Positions 53,846 to 62,372 of a DNA stretch of 64,000 nucleotides are shown piece by piece (the stretch's first letter is position 1; every line of letters starts with the position of its first letter). Both the position numbers and the translations under genes were made by a program. The notes beneath the pieces were generated by a model. The model had not been told where the DNA came from and ran no database searches. It was given only the letters and a program-made list of their open reading frames with translations. Source of the DNA: CBDHFN01 sp965262605 (GTDB taxonomy: Bacteria > Pseudomonadota > Alphaproteobacteria > JASGCL01); contig CBDHFN010000002.1 of assembly GCA_965262605.1 (NCBI GenBank), positions 310,001-374,000 on the forward strand, given 5' to 3'.

Positions 53846-55027
53846 TTATTCAATCCAACCACCACCAAGCACGGAATTTTGCCGATAAACCACCAAAGCT
53901 TGCCCCTTGGCAACCGAATATTGTTCATTATCAAAAACAATAATAGCTTGATTTTCATTATGACATTTAATTTTCGCGCCAACAGGCATCATAGTTGAGC
54001 GATATTTTACTTGTATCTCTTCCCATTCATTTTTTGGCGCATTTAGCCAATTGCAATTGGTTAAATTTAACGATGCAATTCGTAAATATTCTTTTTCCCC
54101 AACAATAATTTGCCGTTTTTGCGAATCAATGGCAATAACATATAAAGGCTCGTCTTTATCGGACCGCCCGCCAACCCCAATACCCTTGCGTTGTCCAATC
54201 GTATATCCGATGGTGCCATGATGCTTGCCAAGCACTTGCCCATTAACATGAATAATATCGCCACCATGAACGGCATCTGGGCGCAATTTTTTGACAATTG
54301 CCGCATAATCGCCGTTCGGCACAAAGCAAATATCCTGCGAATCGGGTTTATCGGCGATGGTTAATTCAAAAAATTCTGCTAAAGCGCGCGTTTCTTGTTT
54401 GCTAATCCCACCCAAAGGGAATCTTAAATATTGCAATTGCGCCGAAGTTGTCGCGAATAAAAAATAAGATTGATCTTTATCTGGATTTTCTGCGCTATGC
54501 AGGCTTACTTGATTATCATCACCGATAAAGCGTTGCACATAATGCCCCGTAATTAGCGCAAATGCCTCGTTTTCTTGGGCAAATTTCATTAAATCAGCAA
54601 ATTTTACCGATTGATTACACCGCACGCATGGCAACGGGGTTTCACCTTTTAAATAAGATTCAACAAAATTATCAATCACCGATTCGCGAAAAATTGTTTC
54701 ATAATCCAAAACAAAATGCTTAATACCAATTTTATGGGCAACTTTGCGCGCGTCCATAATATCAGCTCCGGCGCAACATGCCCCTTTTTTATTAATTGCG
54801 GCACCATGGTCGTATAATTGCAGCGTAATGCCAATGACTTCAAATCCACAATAATTCATAATGGCGGCACAAACCGATGAGTCAACCCCACCAGACATTG
54901 CAACTACTACTCTTGCGCCGTTTGGAATATCACTTATTGCTTGCAAAATTGCGGGAGGCAGGGCAATATTTTGGCTATTTTTTAAATTTAATTTGGAATT
55001 CATGGTTTTTTGGCACTTGGATTGCAT
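53846..55027 (-). CDS. mnmA: tRNA-specific 2-thiouridylase
   Basis: MnmA thiolates U34 of tRNAs for Lys, Glu and Gln. The 393-residue product has the PP-loop VVVAMSGGVDSSV, the catalytic cysteine context TPLPCVRCNQSVKF, and the second cysteine in DSQDICFVPNGDY. TIGYTIGQRKGIG and a C-terminal barrel follow. GACCAGADIMDARKVA is the alphaproteobacterial form of the CC region. The start at 55027 is favoured by promoter position; a later ATG at 55003 would also give a normal enzyme. Downstream on the same strand lies the adhesin gene, behind its own promoter. Confidence 0.95.
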   Translation of the reverse strand: MQSKCQKTMNSKLNLKNSQNIALPPAILQAISDIPNGARVVVAMSGGVDSSVCAAIMNYCGFEVIGITLQLYDHGAAINKKGACCAGADIMDARKVAHKIGIKHFVLDYETIFRESVIDNFVESYLKGETPLPCVRCNQSVKFADLMKFAQENEAFALITGHYVQRFIGDDNQVSLHSAENPDKDQSYFLFATTSAQLQYLRFPLGGISKQETRALAEFFELTIADKPDSQDICFVPNGDYAAIVKKLRPDAVHGGDIIHVNGQVLGKHHGTIGYTIGQRKGIGVGGRSDKDEPLYVIAIDSQKRQIIVGEKEYLRIASLNLTNCNWLNAPKNEWEEIQVKYRSTMMPVGAKIKCHNENQAIIVFDNEQYSVAKGQALVVYRQNSVLGGGWIE

Positions 55028-55035
55028 AAATAGTT

Positions 55036-55064
55036 TATATAAATTTCATAGCAGAATGCTACAA
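55036..55064 (-). promoter_or_regulatory. Candidate promoter of mnmA, nearly leaderless
   Basis: TTGTAG (55064-55059)-N17-TATATA (55041-55036), then eight bases to the ATG at 55027. The -35 box is moderate. Confidence 0.4.
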
Positions 55065-55133
55065 TCGTCAAAGCCATACCATATTAATTAAGGTTTGGCA
55101 ATGGTATTTTTGCAATTAAAGAAAAGGTAGCCT

Positions 55134-55637
55134 ATGCGTCCGATATTAAATGAGCCTCATAAAGATATGACAAGTCCTTGCGATTTGTTAGAGGAGATTT
55201 TTGAATCCAATTCTTGGCCATTTGAAAGATATGGCGAAAACGAAATTCTGATTGAGGTCAGTGGCGATTGGTGCAATTACCGATTATATTTTTATTGGAA
55301 CGATAATCGCGAATGTTTTTATACTTCATCGCGCATAAGCATTAAATTGCCCGATGTTGAATCGTCAAAATATGCGTTATTACTACAATTACTAAACACC
55401 CATATGAATATGGGGCATGTGGATATTAGCCCCATTGATGGTTGCCCAACTTGGCGCATTTCTGTGCCAGTTCGCGGTATGGGCACGGTTTCGCGCGAAA
55501 TGATTGAAGATATTATTGAAGCAGCCTTAGAAGAATGCGATAAAATTTACCCAGCATTTCAATTATATTTATTTGGCAAACATTCCGCCGAAGAAGCTGT
55601 TAGCTCGGCAATGTTTGAAACAACCGGCGTTGCCTAA
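55134..55637 (+). CDS. YbjN-family protein
   Basis: The 167-residue product fits the YbjN (type III secretion chaperone-like fold) family found throughout alphaproteobacteria. It contains MTSPCDLLEEIFESNSWPFE near the start, EILIEVSGDWCNYRL, and LLQLLNTHMNMGHVDI. FQLYLFGKHSAEEAV lies at the end. The family is linked to stress and motility regulation in enterics, but its biochemical role is unknown. An AAAAGGT site supports the ATG at 55134. It is divergent from mnmA, with about 105 bases between the starts. Confidence 0.85.
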   Translation: MRPILNEPHKDMTSPCDLLEEIFESNSWPFERYGENEILIEVSGDWCNYRLYFYWNDNRECFYTSSRISIKLPDVESSKYALLLQLLNTHMNMGHVDISPIDGCPTWRISVPVRGMGTVSREMIEDIIEAALEECDKIYPAFQLYLFGKHSAEEAVSSAMFETTGVA

Positions 55638-55843
55638 TATTTAATTAGAATTTATTTTTGCATTAATCATGGCAACTTGCGTGCTGATTGACGAAAAATT
55701 ATACCTTGATATTTAAGCAATAAATAATCAGGGGATTGTCATTTTTTTAAATAAAATTTTATTCATTAACTTGACTTAATCTTATAAATATATTATTTCT
55801 TATAATAATTAATTTTAAACTTTATTTATAAGGGGATTTAAAT

Positions 55844-56023
55844 ATGAGTAAGACTATAAACGCTGGTATAAAAAATTATTCCAAAAATATTCGCTCAACA
55901 AGCCCCAATGCGCCCAATGCTAATAAAGGTTATAATGCGACAATATACGATTCAAATGAACAAAAAGCATTATTAGCAGCAACAATGCGAAGAGCTGAAG
56001 AAAATCCTTTTAATCCGAGTTAA
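55844..56023 (+). CDS. 59-residue peptide of unknown function
   Basis: Not recognised. The frame starts at ATG 55844, behind an excellent AAGGGGA ribosome site, and ends in TAA. A TTGACT box lies upstream at 55771. The peptide is hydrophilic, rich in Asn, Ser and Ala, with SPNAPNANKGYN in the middle and a short predicted helix, EQKALLAATMRRAEE, near the end. It has no cysteine, no membrane helix and no signal peptide. It precedes an unknown 247-residue gene by 20 bases. Options include a small regulatory protein, the antitoxin-like half of a pair, or a precursor peptide. Nothing in the sequence decides among these. Confidence 0.6.
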   Translation: MSKTINAGIKNYSKNIRSTSPNAPNANKGYNATIYDSNEQKALLAATMRRAEENPFNPS

Positions 56024-56043
56024 TCAGAAATTCTGGTATTTTA

Positions 56044-56787
56044 ATGTATAGATTGCGTCAATCAACAGCTGACATATTAGATGATGCAAAAATTAGGGCA
56101 AGAACATTCTATATGAATTTTGAACCTTTTATAAACAAGGTCAATGAGTATTGCAAAACTAAAAAAATAAATTTTACATTTATTTTATCCTTAAATAATA
56201 TCATTGAATTTGTTGAATCTGCCTATCAATTATCGGCAGTTTATCAATATAAATGCGTATTTACCAACGAAAATTTAACTGGCAAGGATACGCCATTTGG
56301 TTATAGATTATACGAGCCTAAAAAAATTGCGATACATATTTATTGTTTATTGGCACTTCAAGACGAAATAATACAATATAAAGGCACTCTAACTGATGAA
56401 AATAAGCAAGTTTTAATTCAAGCCAAGGAATTTTTGTTAAATCATTTTATCTACACCATTATTGACTATTTTTTTAAAACCTATAATGATGCAAATAAAG
56501 AAAAATTATTAAAAAATGCTTTAAAACAAAGCGACCATGTTCCAGACCATATTTTGCTATTCATTAGAAGCATACCAAGTTTTTCAGATACAAATTTTAA
56601 GGTTAATGGACTAGTTCTTTATGGAATTACTTTTGCGTTTGATGTGATGGCAAGGCATATTAAACATAAACCACCAAAAATAAATAACAAGCAAGACGAC
56701 AACTTACTTTATAGCGAAAATGATTATTTAACAAAATGGCATCCTTATACACCAAAATTTTTTCAAGGTAAGCTTGATATTATTTAA
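56044..56787 (+). CDS. Unknown 247-residue protein downstream of the small peptide gene
   Basis: Not recognised. The product is mainly helical and soluble. It starts MYRLRQSTADILDDAKIRARTF and is rich in Asn, Lys, Phe, Tyr and Ile; the central part has FILSLNNIIEFVESAYQLSAV. Two hydrophobic patches (about 135-150 and 205-220) are too polar at the edges for sure membrane helices. No catalytic motif stands out. No ribosome site precedes the ATG, so translation may be coupled to the peptide gene 20 bases upstream. Base composition is lower in G+C than neighbouring housekeeping genes, which suggests an acquired pair. Confidence 0.65.
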   Translation: MYRLRQSTADILDDAKIRARTFYMNFEPFINKVNEYCKTKKINFTFILSLNNIIEFVESAYQLSAVYQYKCVFTNENLTGKDTPFGYRLYEPKKIAIHIYCLLALQDEIIQYKGTLTDENKQVLIQAKEFLLNHFIYTIIDYFFKTYNDANKEKLLKNALKQSDHVPDHILLFIRSIPSFSDTNFKVNGLVLYGITFAFDVMARHIKHKPPKINNKQDDNLLYSENDYLTKWHPYTPKFFQGKLDII

Positions 56788-56812
56788 TGGTAAAATAAAA
56801 ATGAAAAAAAAC

Positions 56813-56840
56813 TTGCAAATCACGCAAAAAAATTTATAGT
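56813..56840 (+). promoter_or_regulatory. Leaderless promoter of the ABC-2 permease gene
   Basis: TTGCAA (56813-56818)-N16-TATAGT (56835-56840), then six bases to the ATG at 56847. No ribosome site is present before that ATG. Confidence 0.55.
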
Positions 56841-56846
56841 AGCTTT

Positions 56847-57605
56847 ATGAATTATATAGTTAAAAATTGGGCGATTTGGTTATGGGTGCCGTGGATGGAG
56901 CTTAAATTGCGGTATCGGCGCAATAAATTGGGACCATTTTGGCTTACCATTGGTTTAGGGGTAACGGCAAGCATGATTTCCGTTGTGTATGGCGCGATTT
57001 TCAATAACCCCCTGCACGAAGTTTTACCCACCACCGTCACTGGCTTAATTTGTTGGAGTTTAATTTCGGGTGGCGTGTTAAGCGGTTGTGTTTGCTATGT
57101 CAATGGCGCAAGTCTTATCAAGGGTGGTAATTGCTTGCCCGAAATTTTTCCGTTCAAGGAAGTTATCAATAATTTGTTAATATTCGCGCATAATTTATTG
57201 GTTTTATTGGTTGTTTATGCGTTTTTCCCTGATTATTTAAATTGGCATATTGTCTTATTCATTCCAAATTTAGCCTTAATTTGTGTTTTATTAGTTGTTT
57301 GGGGGCAAATAATTGGCTTTGTGAATGCCAGATTTAACGATATTTACCCATTATTAACGAATTTAATGTCGGCATTAATTTTTATCACGCCGATTATGTT
57401 TAAGCCAAGCTTGCTTGCGAAACAATCATATTTAGTGGATTTTAATCCATTTTTTCACATTGTGCAAATCTTGCGCCAGCCGTTGTTGGGCGAATTACCG
57501 ACCATGACGAATTATTTAGTGGTTTTGGGCATAATTTTGGGTTTGGGCGGCATTTATCGGCTTAGTAAAAATCATATTACGCAAAATATTGCGTTATTTA
57601 TTTAA
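56847..57605 (+). CDS. ABC-2 type polysaccharide exporter permease (Wzm/KpsM-like)
   Basis: The 252-residue product has six hydrophobic segments. Its amphipathic N-terminal stretch WMELKLRYRRNKLGPFWLTIG is the typical opening of O-antigen and capsule export permeases (R-x-R-Y-x-R/K-S-x-L-G-P-x-W). The F-N-D-I segment near residue 175 and the WSLISGG region also fit. With the ATPase that follows it should move lipid-linked glycan, or a related surface compound, across the inner membrane. The transcript is predicted to be leaderless. The ATPase gene begins nine bases after the stop. Confidence 0.88.
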   Translation: MNYIVKNWAIWLWVPWMELKLRYRRNKLGPFWLTIGLGVTASMISVVYGAIFNNPLHEVLPTTVTGLICWSLISGGVLSGCVCYVNGASLIKGGNCLPEIFPFKEVINNLLIFAHNLLVLLVVYAFFPDYLNWHIVLFIPNLALICVLLVVWGQIIGFVNARFNDIYPLLTNLMSALIFITPIMFKPSLLAKQSYLVDFNPFFHIVQILRQPLLGELPTMTNYLVVLGIILGLGGIYRLSKNHITQNIALFI

Positions 57606-57614
57606 GGAATAACC

Positions 57615-59345
57615 ATGATTCGCGCGCAAAATTTAATTTTTGATTACCCCATCATTAACGCCGAACATAAAAGCCTGCGCCACGCGCTAATGAAGGGGCG
57701 GATTTTCAGCGGTAAATCGGGTATTGTCAAGGTGCGAAGCATCAATGATATGAGCTTTACAATTAACGAAGGCGAACGGGTGGGCTTATTGGGGCGTAAT
57801 GGCGCGGGCAAGACGACTTTGCTTAAATTATTGGCAAAGATTTATTACCCATCGGGTGGTTTATTGCAAGTTGAAGGCACAATTAATTCCATGTTAAATC
57901 ATTCGGCGGGCATTCATAATGACGCGACTGGGCGCGAAGTCATATATTTATGCGGGGTTAATAATGGTTTTTCCTTACCACAAATTAAATCCATGGAAGC
58001 CGACATTGTTAAATGCACCGATATTGGTGATTTTATTGATTTACCGATTTCAACTTATTCTTTGGGCATGAATACAAGGCTAAGCTTTGCGATTGCAACT
58101 TCGGTCAAGCCCGATATTTTGATTTTGGACGAAATTTTATCGGCGGGCGATGCCGATTTTCAATTGCGCGCCCGCGAACGATTCGCCGCCGTGATGGCGC
58201 AATCGCGCATCATTGTGCTTGCCAGCCATTCCGAAGCAACTATCAAAGATAATTGCACCCGCGCCATATTAATTGAAAATGGCACGATTTTATTTGACGG
58301 CGACCCGCATCATGCGATTGCCGAATATCAAAGCTTAACGAAAATTACCTATAATCAATTATTTAGCGATGAAAAACCAACTAATTATTTCCAAGAATTA
58401 GAAGATGACGACAACGAAGATATTCAACCAGAAATGATGGAATTAACCATTCAAGAATTTGAAAATAATACCGATGAAGCCCCTGTGCTAGAAAATAATA
58501 CCGATGAAGCCCCTGTGCAAGAAAATAATACTGATGAAGCCCCTGTGCAAGAAGTTATACCCCACGAAGCCCCTGTGCAAGAAAATAATACCGATGAAGC
58601 CCCTGTGCAAGAAGTTATTATTGAAAAGAAAATTTATTACTTAACTTTAAAAACTCTAAGCGATGATATTATCGCTAAAATTTATGCTCATAAGGATTTA
58701 AATCAAGCCCCCGAAACTATTCAAGAAATTCATAAAAAAATCCCTTGGAAGCTATATTTCCCCAAAATCAGTAAAATCAAAAAACTTGAAATTTGCCTTG
58801 GAATTTTGGCAATGGCAGTGGTTTATTATAGCAAGAACAGCGATAAAGATGATATAATTTATGGTTATGATAATTTGATTCAAGCCAAAGGATTTAACAC
58901 ATTCGGTTTTTGTTTATTACACGCCCATTTAATGAAAACTGATATGCGTATTTTTAATTTAGAAAATAATACTATTTTTAATGTCATGGATTGCCACACC
59001 ACTGATATTATTTTTGATTCACAAAAAGGCATTTTTGCCATCGGCAGTATGGACGATTTATTAAGCGGCAAACCATTTGACAAGGATAATATATTCATGT
59101 TAAGCCGTGAAAATCAACAAGAAATTACGGCGCATCATTTTATTTCGGGACAATTTAAACCATCATCATTATTATTTTCCATCAAAAATATTGACGAATT
59201 TATGCAATTAAAAAACCAAGATTTAAAATTTTTAACCCCATTGGGCAATAAATTTCATGATGAATTTCATAACGCGAATCACATTAAAAAATCAGGATAT
59301 TTTTGTTTTGACGCGAAAGCAAATAAAATATTTGACAAATCATAA
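57615..59345 (+). CDS. ABC exporter ATPase (Wzt/KpsT-like) with repeat linker and an unusual C-terminal domain
   Basis: The product has 576 residues. The ATPase spans about 1-245: Walker A GRNGAGKTT, signature YSLGMNTRLSF, Walker B ILILDEILSAGD, and LASHSE with the switch His. A linker at about 283-332 consists of ten-residue repeats of the type ENNTDEAPVQ. The last 240 residues are not the beta-sandwich expected in Wzt. They contain GFNTFGFCLLHAHLM (Cys near 432), then DCHTTDIIFDSQKGIFAIGS (His near 460), spaced like the Cys and His of transglutaminase-like proteases. The expected Asp aligns with Ala, so a degenerate domain is suspected. That assignment is tentative. Confidence 0.8.
   Translation: MIRAQNLIFDYPIINAEHKSLRHALMKGRIFSGKSGIVKVRSINDMSFTINEGERVGLLGRNGAGKTTLLKLLAKIYYPSGGLLQVEGTINSMLNHSAGIHNDATGREVIYLCGVNNGFSLPQIKSMEADIVKCTDIGDFIDLPISTYSLGMNTRLSFAIATSVKPDILILDEILSAGDADFQLRARERFAAVMAQSRIIVLASHSEATIKDNCTRAILIENGTILFDGDPHHAIAEYQSLTKITYNQLFSDEKPTNYFQELEDDDNEDIQPEMMELTIQEFENNTDEAPVLENNTDEAPVQENNTDEAPVQEVIPHEAPVQENNTDEAPVQEVIIEKKIYYLTLKTLSDDIIAKIYAHKDLNQAPETIQEIHKKIPWKLYFPKISKIKKLEICLGILAMAVVYYSKNSDKDDIIYGYDNLIQAKGFNTFGFCLLHAHLMKTDMRIFNLENNTIFNVMDCHTTDIIFDSQKGIFAIGSMDDLLSGKPFDKDNIFMLSRENQQEITAHHFISGQFKPSSLLFSIKNIDEFMQLKNQDLKFLTPLGNKFHDEFHNANHIKKSGYFCFDAKANKIFDKS
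58461..58610 (+). repeat. 30-base tandem repeat, five units, coding
   Basis: Five 30-base units, beginning GAAAATAATACCGATGAAGC in the first, run without gaps inside the ABC ATPase gene. Units differ at a few positions, and unit 4 is the most divergent. Since 30 is a multiple of three, copy-number changes would alter linker length without breaking the frame. Confidence 0.95.
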
Positions 59346-59359
59346 TTTTAATATATTAT
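59332..59359 (+). promoter_or_regulatory. Leaderless promoter of the PseA-like gene
   Basis: Perfect TTGACA (59332-59337)-N16-TATTAT (59354-59359), then six bases to the ATG at 59366. The -35 box lies over the last codons of the ABC ATPase gene. Confidence 0.65.
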
Positions 59360-59365
59360 GCGGGC

Positions 59366-60511
59366 ATGATTTGCACAAATTGTATATTAGACGATTCTGT
59401 TATCGGCATAACATTTAACAAAGATGGAGTTTGTCAATATTGCCTTGATTTTCAACGCGAAATCAAGCCTTATTGGCATCCCAATTCCCCAGAATCCTTA
59501 ACAAAGTTAAATTCCCAAGTTGCAAAAATAAAAGAACAACAAAAAAACCAAGAATATGATGTTTTGTTGGGTTTAAGTGGTGGCGTGGATAGCAGTTATC
59601 TTACCCATTGGGCAGTCAAGGAAGCGGGTTTGCGGGTTTGCGCCATTCATATTGACGCTGGCTGGAACAGCAATATTGCCGTGAGCAATATTACGAAATT
59701 AGTTAATAAATTAAATATCGGCTTGCAAACAATAGTCGTAGATTGGCAAGCCATGCGCGAAGTGCAATTGGCATTTATAAAATCAGGCGTTGCCAATTGC
59801 GATACACCCCAAGACCATGTTTTTAATAGTTTAACTTTTGATTTTGCGATTAAAAACAACATGAAATATATCTTAAACGGCACAAATTTTGCCACGGAAT
59901 CAATTTTGCCCCAAACATATGGGCATGGCGCGATGGATATTTATCAAATCAAGGATATATGCCAAAAATTTGGCGCAAAAAATATTGCGAAATATCCATT
60001 TGTTGGCTATTACCGATATTATTTTTATTACCCATATATCAAGAAATTTAATTTTATTATGCCATTAAATTATATTAATTTTCAAAAAAGCCAAGCCATT
60101 GATTTTTTACAAAAAGAATATGATTGGCAATATTATGGTGGCAAGCATTATGAATCGCTATGGACGAAATTTTTTCAAGGATACTGGTTGTTTCATAAAT
60201 TTGGTTTTGACAAGCGCCGTGCGCATTTATCTTCGGAAATTTGCGCGGGGCATTTATCGCGTGATGATGCGCTTAAAATAATTCAACAATTACCCTATGA
60301 CGAGGACACAATTGGGGCTGAAAAATCATATATAGCCAAGAAATTGGGAATTTCTGTTGATGATTTAGACAATTTCATGCGCGCGCCCAATAAATCATAC
60401 CAAGAATACGCGAATTACGATAAGCATAAAGCCAACTTGTATAATCATATTTTGCCAATTTGGCAAAAAATTGAAAAATACCTTAAATATTTGCCAAATT
60501 ATGCAAGATAA
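59366..60511 (+). CDS. N-acetyl sugar amidotransferase (PseA/WbpG family)
   Basis: Members use a PP-loop ATPase site to convert N-acetyl groups on surface sugars to acetamidino groups; PseA acts on pseudaminic acid. The 381-residue product starts with a zinc-type pair CTNCILDD and QYCLDF. The PP-loop LLGLSGGVDSSYLTHWA follows, then ILNGTNFATESILP. LSSEICAGHLSRDDAL near the end is the family mark. WbpG-type action on other sugars cannot be excluded. A distant pseI (15 kb) supports the pseudaminate reading. The start is leaderless by promoter position, and the end overlaps the next gene by 11 bases. Confidence 0.85.
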   Translation: MICTNCILDDSVIGITFNKDGVCQYCLDFQREIKPYWHPNSPESLTKLNSQVAKIKEQQKNQEYDVLLGLSGGVDSSYLTHWAVKEAGLRVCAIHIDAGWNSNIAVSNITKLVNKLNIGLQTIVVDWQAMREVQLAFIKSGVANCDTPQDHVFNSLTFDFAIKNNMKYILNGTNFATESILPQTYGHGAMDIYQIKDICQKFGAKNIAKYPFVGYYRYYFYYPYIKKFNFIMPLNYINFQKSQAIDFLQKEYDWQYYGGKHYESLWTKFFQGYWLFHKFGFDKRRAHLSSEICAGHLSRDDALKIIQQLPYDEDTIGAEKSYIAKKLGISVDDLDNFMRAPNKSYQEYANYDKHKANLYNHILPIWQKIEKYLKYLPNYAR

Positions 60512-62372
60512 TTATTTTATTGATGTTTTTATTATTTTTGCTGATAATGATAATATTTCCAGCAATATTAAGGATTTTGCCAAAAATTTCCCGAATCTCC
60601 GATTTTATCTTGCGATTGATGCAAATTTAAGTGAACTTCAACTAAGTAAAACGGCCCATCAACAATTTTTTATTTTAAAATACCCCAAGGATTCGCCCCA
60701 TACACCCCAATTAATTCATGAATTTATTAAGGATTTTCAATATAAAAAACCTTGTATTATATGGCATAGTGATAATGACAATCAAATTTTATGGCAATTT
60801 TATCATTATTATAAGATTTTAATGCCAAGTAAAAATTATCAAGCCAAAGGGCTTAATTTGAAATTATTTGATGCAATTACTGACGATAAATATCATTATG
60901 CCCAAGATATTAATTTTTCTGGGATTATCTTAAAAAATAACATTGCCCAACATATACAAACGCATATTAACGAATTAATCAATAAACCCAAAAGATTAAA
61001 TATTGCAGTGTTATTGGATTATGGTCTTTATTATCATTCGGCGCATCAACAAATTCATAATGCTTTAAGAAACTTGCCACATAATTTTATTTTTATAAAT
61101 ACAGCAAAATATTTAATGAATGATGATGCAAAAATATTTAATCAAGAAATTTATGATTTACGCATTTTTGACGGCGTTATTACCGAACTTTCTATGCGGT
61201 TATTTTTACCCGATTTATACCCGTATTATCAGCAATTATTGCATTTTTCAGGTTTAAAAATCATGTTGATTCAAGATGATTATAACCGAGTTCAAGATAC
61301 ATTATTATCTGCATTTGCCATTAAATTTGATGTTGTATACACGGTTGCCCCCAAAATTGATATAGGTCAATATTTATACGCCAATAATACCATAAAATTA
61401 TGGCTTGCAGGTTATTGCCCAACGATAAATATATGCCAATTTGCTAAACCTTGGCAACAACGCACGCATGATATTATTTATCGTGGTAATCAGTCGCCAT
61501 TTTATTATGGGCGATTGGGAAATCAAAAATTTACCATCGCCGATGATTTTAAAAATTATATTAAATCGCATCATTTGCAAATTCGTTTTGACATTGAAAA
61601 TATGAATAATAAACGATTTGATGGTAATGAATGGTTGATGTTTTTAGCATCATCAAAAACCATGTTGGCAACCGAATCGGGTTCGTCAATTACCGATTTT
61701 GATGGTATGATTGAATATAAAATTCGTGCTTTGCGCGAATCAAAACCCCAATTAACTTACACCCAAGCAAAAAAATTATTCATAAAAAACACAGAATTAA
61801 TCCCCAATATGCAAATAAAAGGTTTATCGCCGAAATTTTTTGAAGCCATCGCCTTAAAAGTTGTAATTATTGCGTTTCGTGGTGTTTATAATGATATTTT
61901 AATCGCCGACAGGCATTATATCGCAATTGAGCATGATTATAGCAATATGGCAGAAATTTTTACTAAAATTCAAGACGATGATTTTTTGCAAAATATGGCG
62001 CAAGTCGCCTATGATGAGGTATTTTGCGATGAAAAAAATCATTACAGCACCCTTACCAACATGCTTAAAGAAGACATAAATTCACGGGTTTTACACAGCG
62101 CACAATATAATATGCAAATGGGTATTGTTAGTTATCGCCATAATACCAACAACGAAGAATATTATTATCATGCAAACGCCAAGCAAATAATTTCCATAAA
62201 CGACCAAGTAAACATTAAATCGCACCAACCAATTATTGAAATTATTCATGAAAAACCACCCCAGCCCTTAATGCCAATTGCATTAACGAAGCCAAGCCTT
62301 TACCAACGAATTAAATCAAAAATTCCCAACCATATTAAAAAAAAGATAAAATTAATGATGAGGTTAACATGA
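60501..62372 (+). CDS. Probable glycosyltransferase (GT-B, CgeB-like C-terminus)
   Basis: The 623-residue product has an N-terminal domain of about 160 residues resembling a sugar-nucleotide or ligand-binding fold. A central domain contains LNIAVLLDYGLYYHSAHQQI and MLIQDDYNRV. The C-terminal half (about 330-560) has TESGSSITDFDG and GLSPKFFEAIALKVVIIAF, which resemble the acceptor and donor loops of CgeB/GT1-like transferases. The last 60 residues are basic. It probably builds or modifies a surface glycan with the flanking genes. Family assignment is by pattern and moderate. ATG 60501 lies inside the end of the PseA-like gene. Confidence 0.6.
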   Translation: MQDNYFIDVFIIFADNDNISSNIKDFAKNFPNLRFYLAIDANLSELQLSKTAHQQFFILKYPKDSPHTPQLIHEFIKDFQYKKPCIIWHSDNDNQILWQFYHYYKILMPSKNYQAKGLNLKLFDAITDDKYHYAQDINFSGIILKNNIAQHIQTHINELINKPKRLNIAVLLDYGLYYHSAHQQIHNALRNLPHNFIFINTAKYLMNDDAKIFNQEIYDLRIFDGVITELSMRLFLPDLYPYYQQLLHFSGLKIMLIQDDYNRVQDTLLSAFAIKFDVVYTVAPKIDIGQYLYANNTIKLWLAGYCPTINICQFAKPWQQRTHDIIYRGNQSPFYYGRLGNQKFTIADDFKNYIKSHHLQIRFDIENMNNKRFDGNEWLMFLASSKTMLATESGSSITDFDGMIEYKIRALRESKPQLTYTQAKKLFIKNTELIPNMQIKGLSPKFFEAIALKVVIIAFRGVYNDILIADRHYIAIEHDYSNMAEIFTKIQDDDFLQNMAQVAYDEVFCDEKNHYSTLTNMLKEDINSRVLHSAQYNMQMGIVSYRHNTNNEEYYYHANAKQIISINDQVNIKSHQPIIEIIHEKPPQPLMPIALTKPSLYQRIKSKIPNHIKKKIKLMMRLT

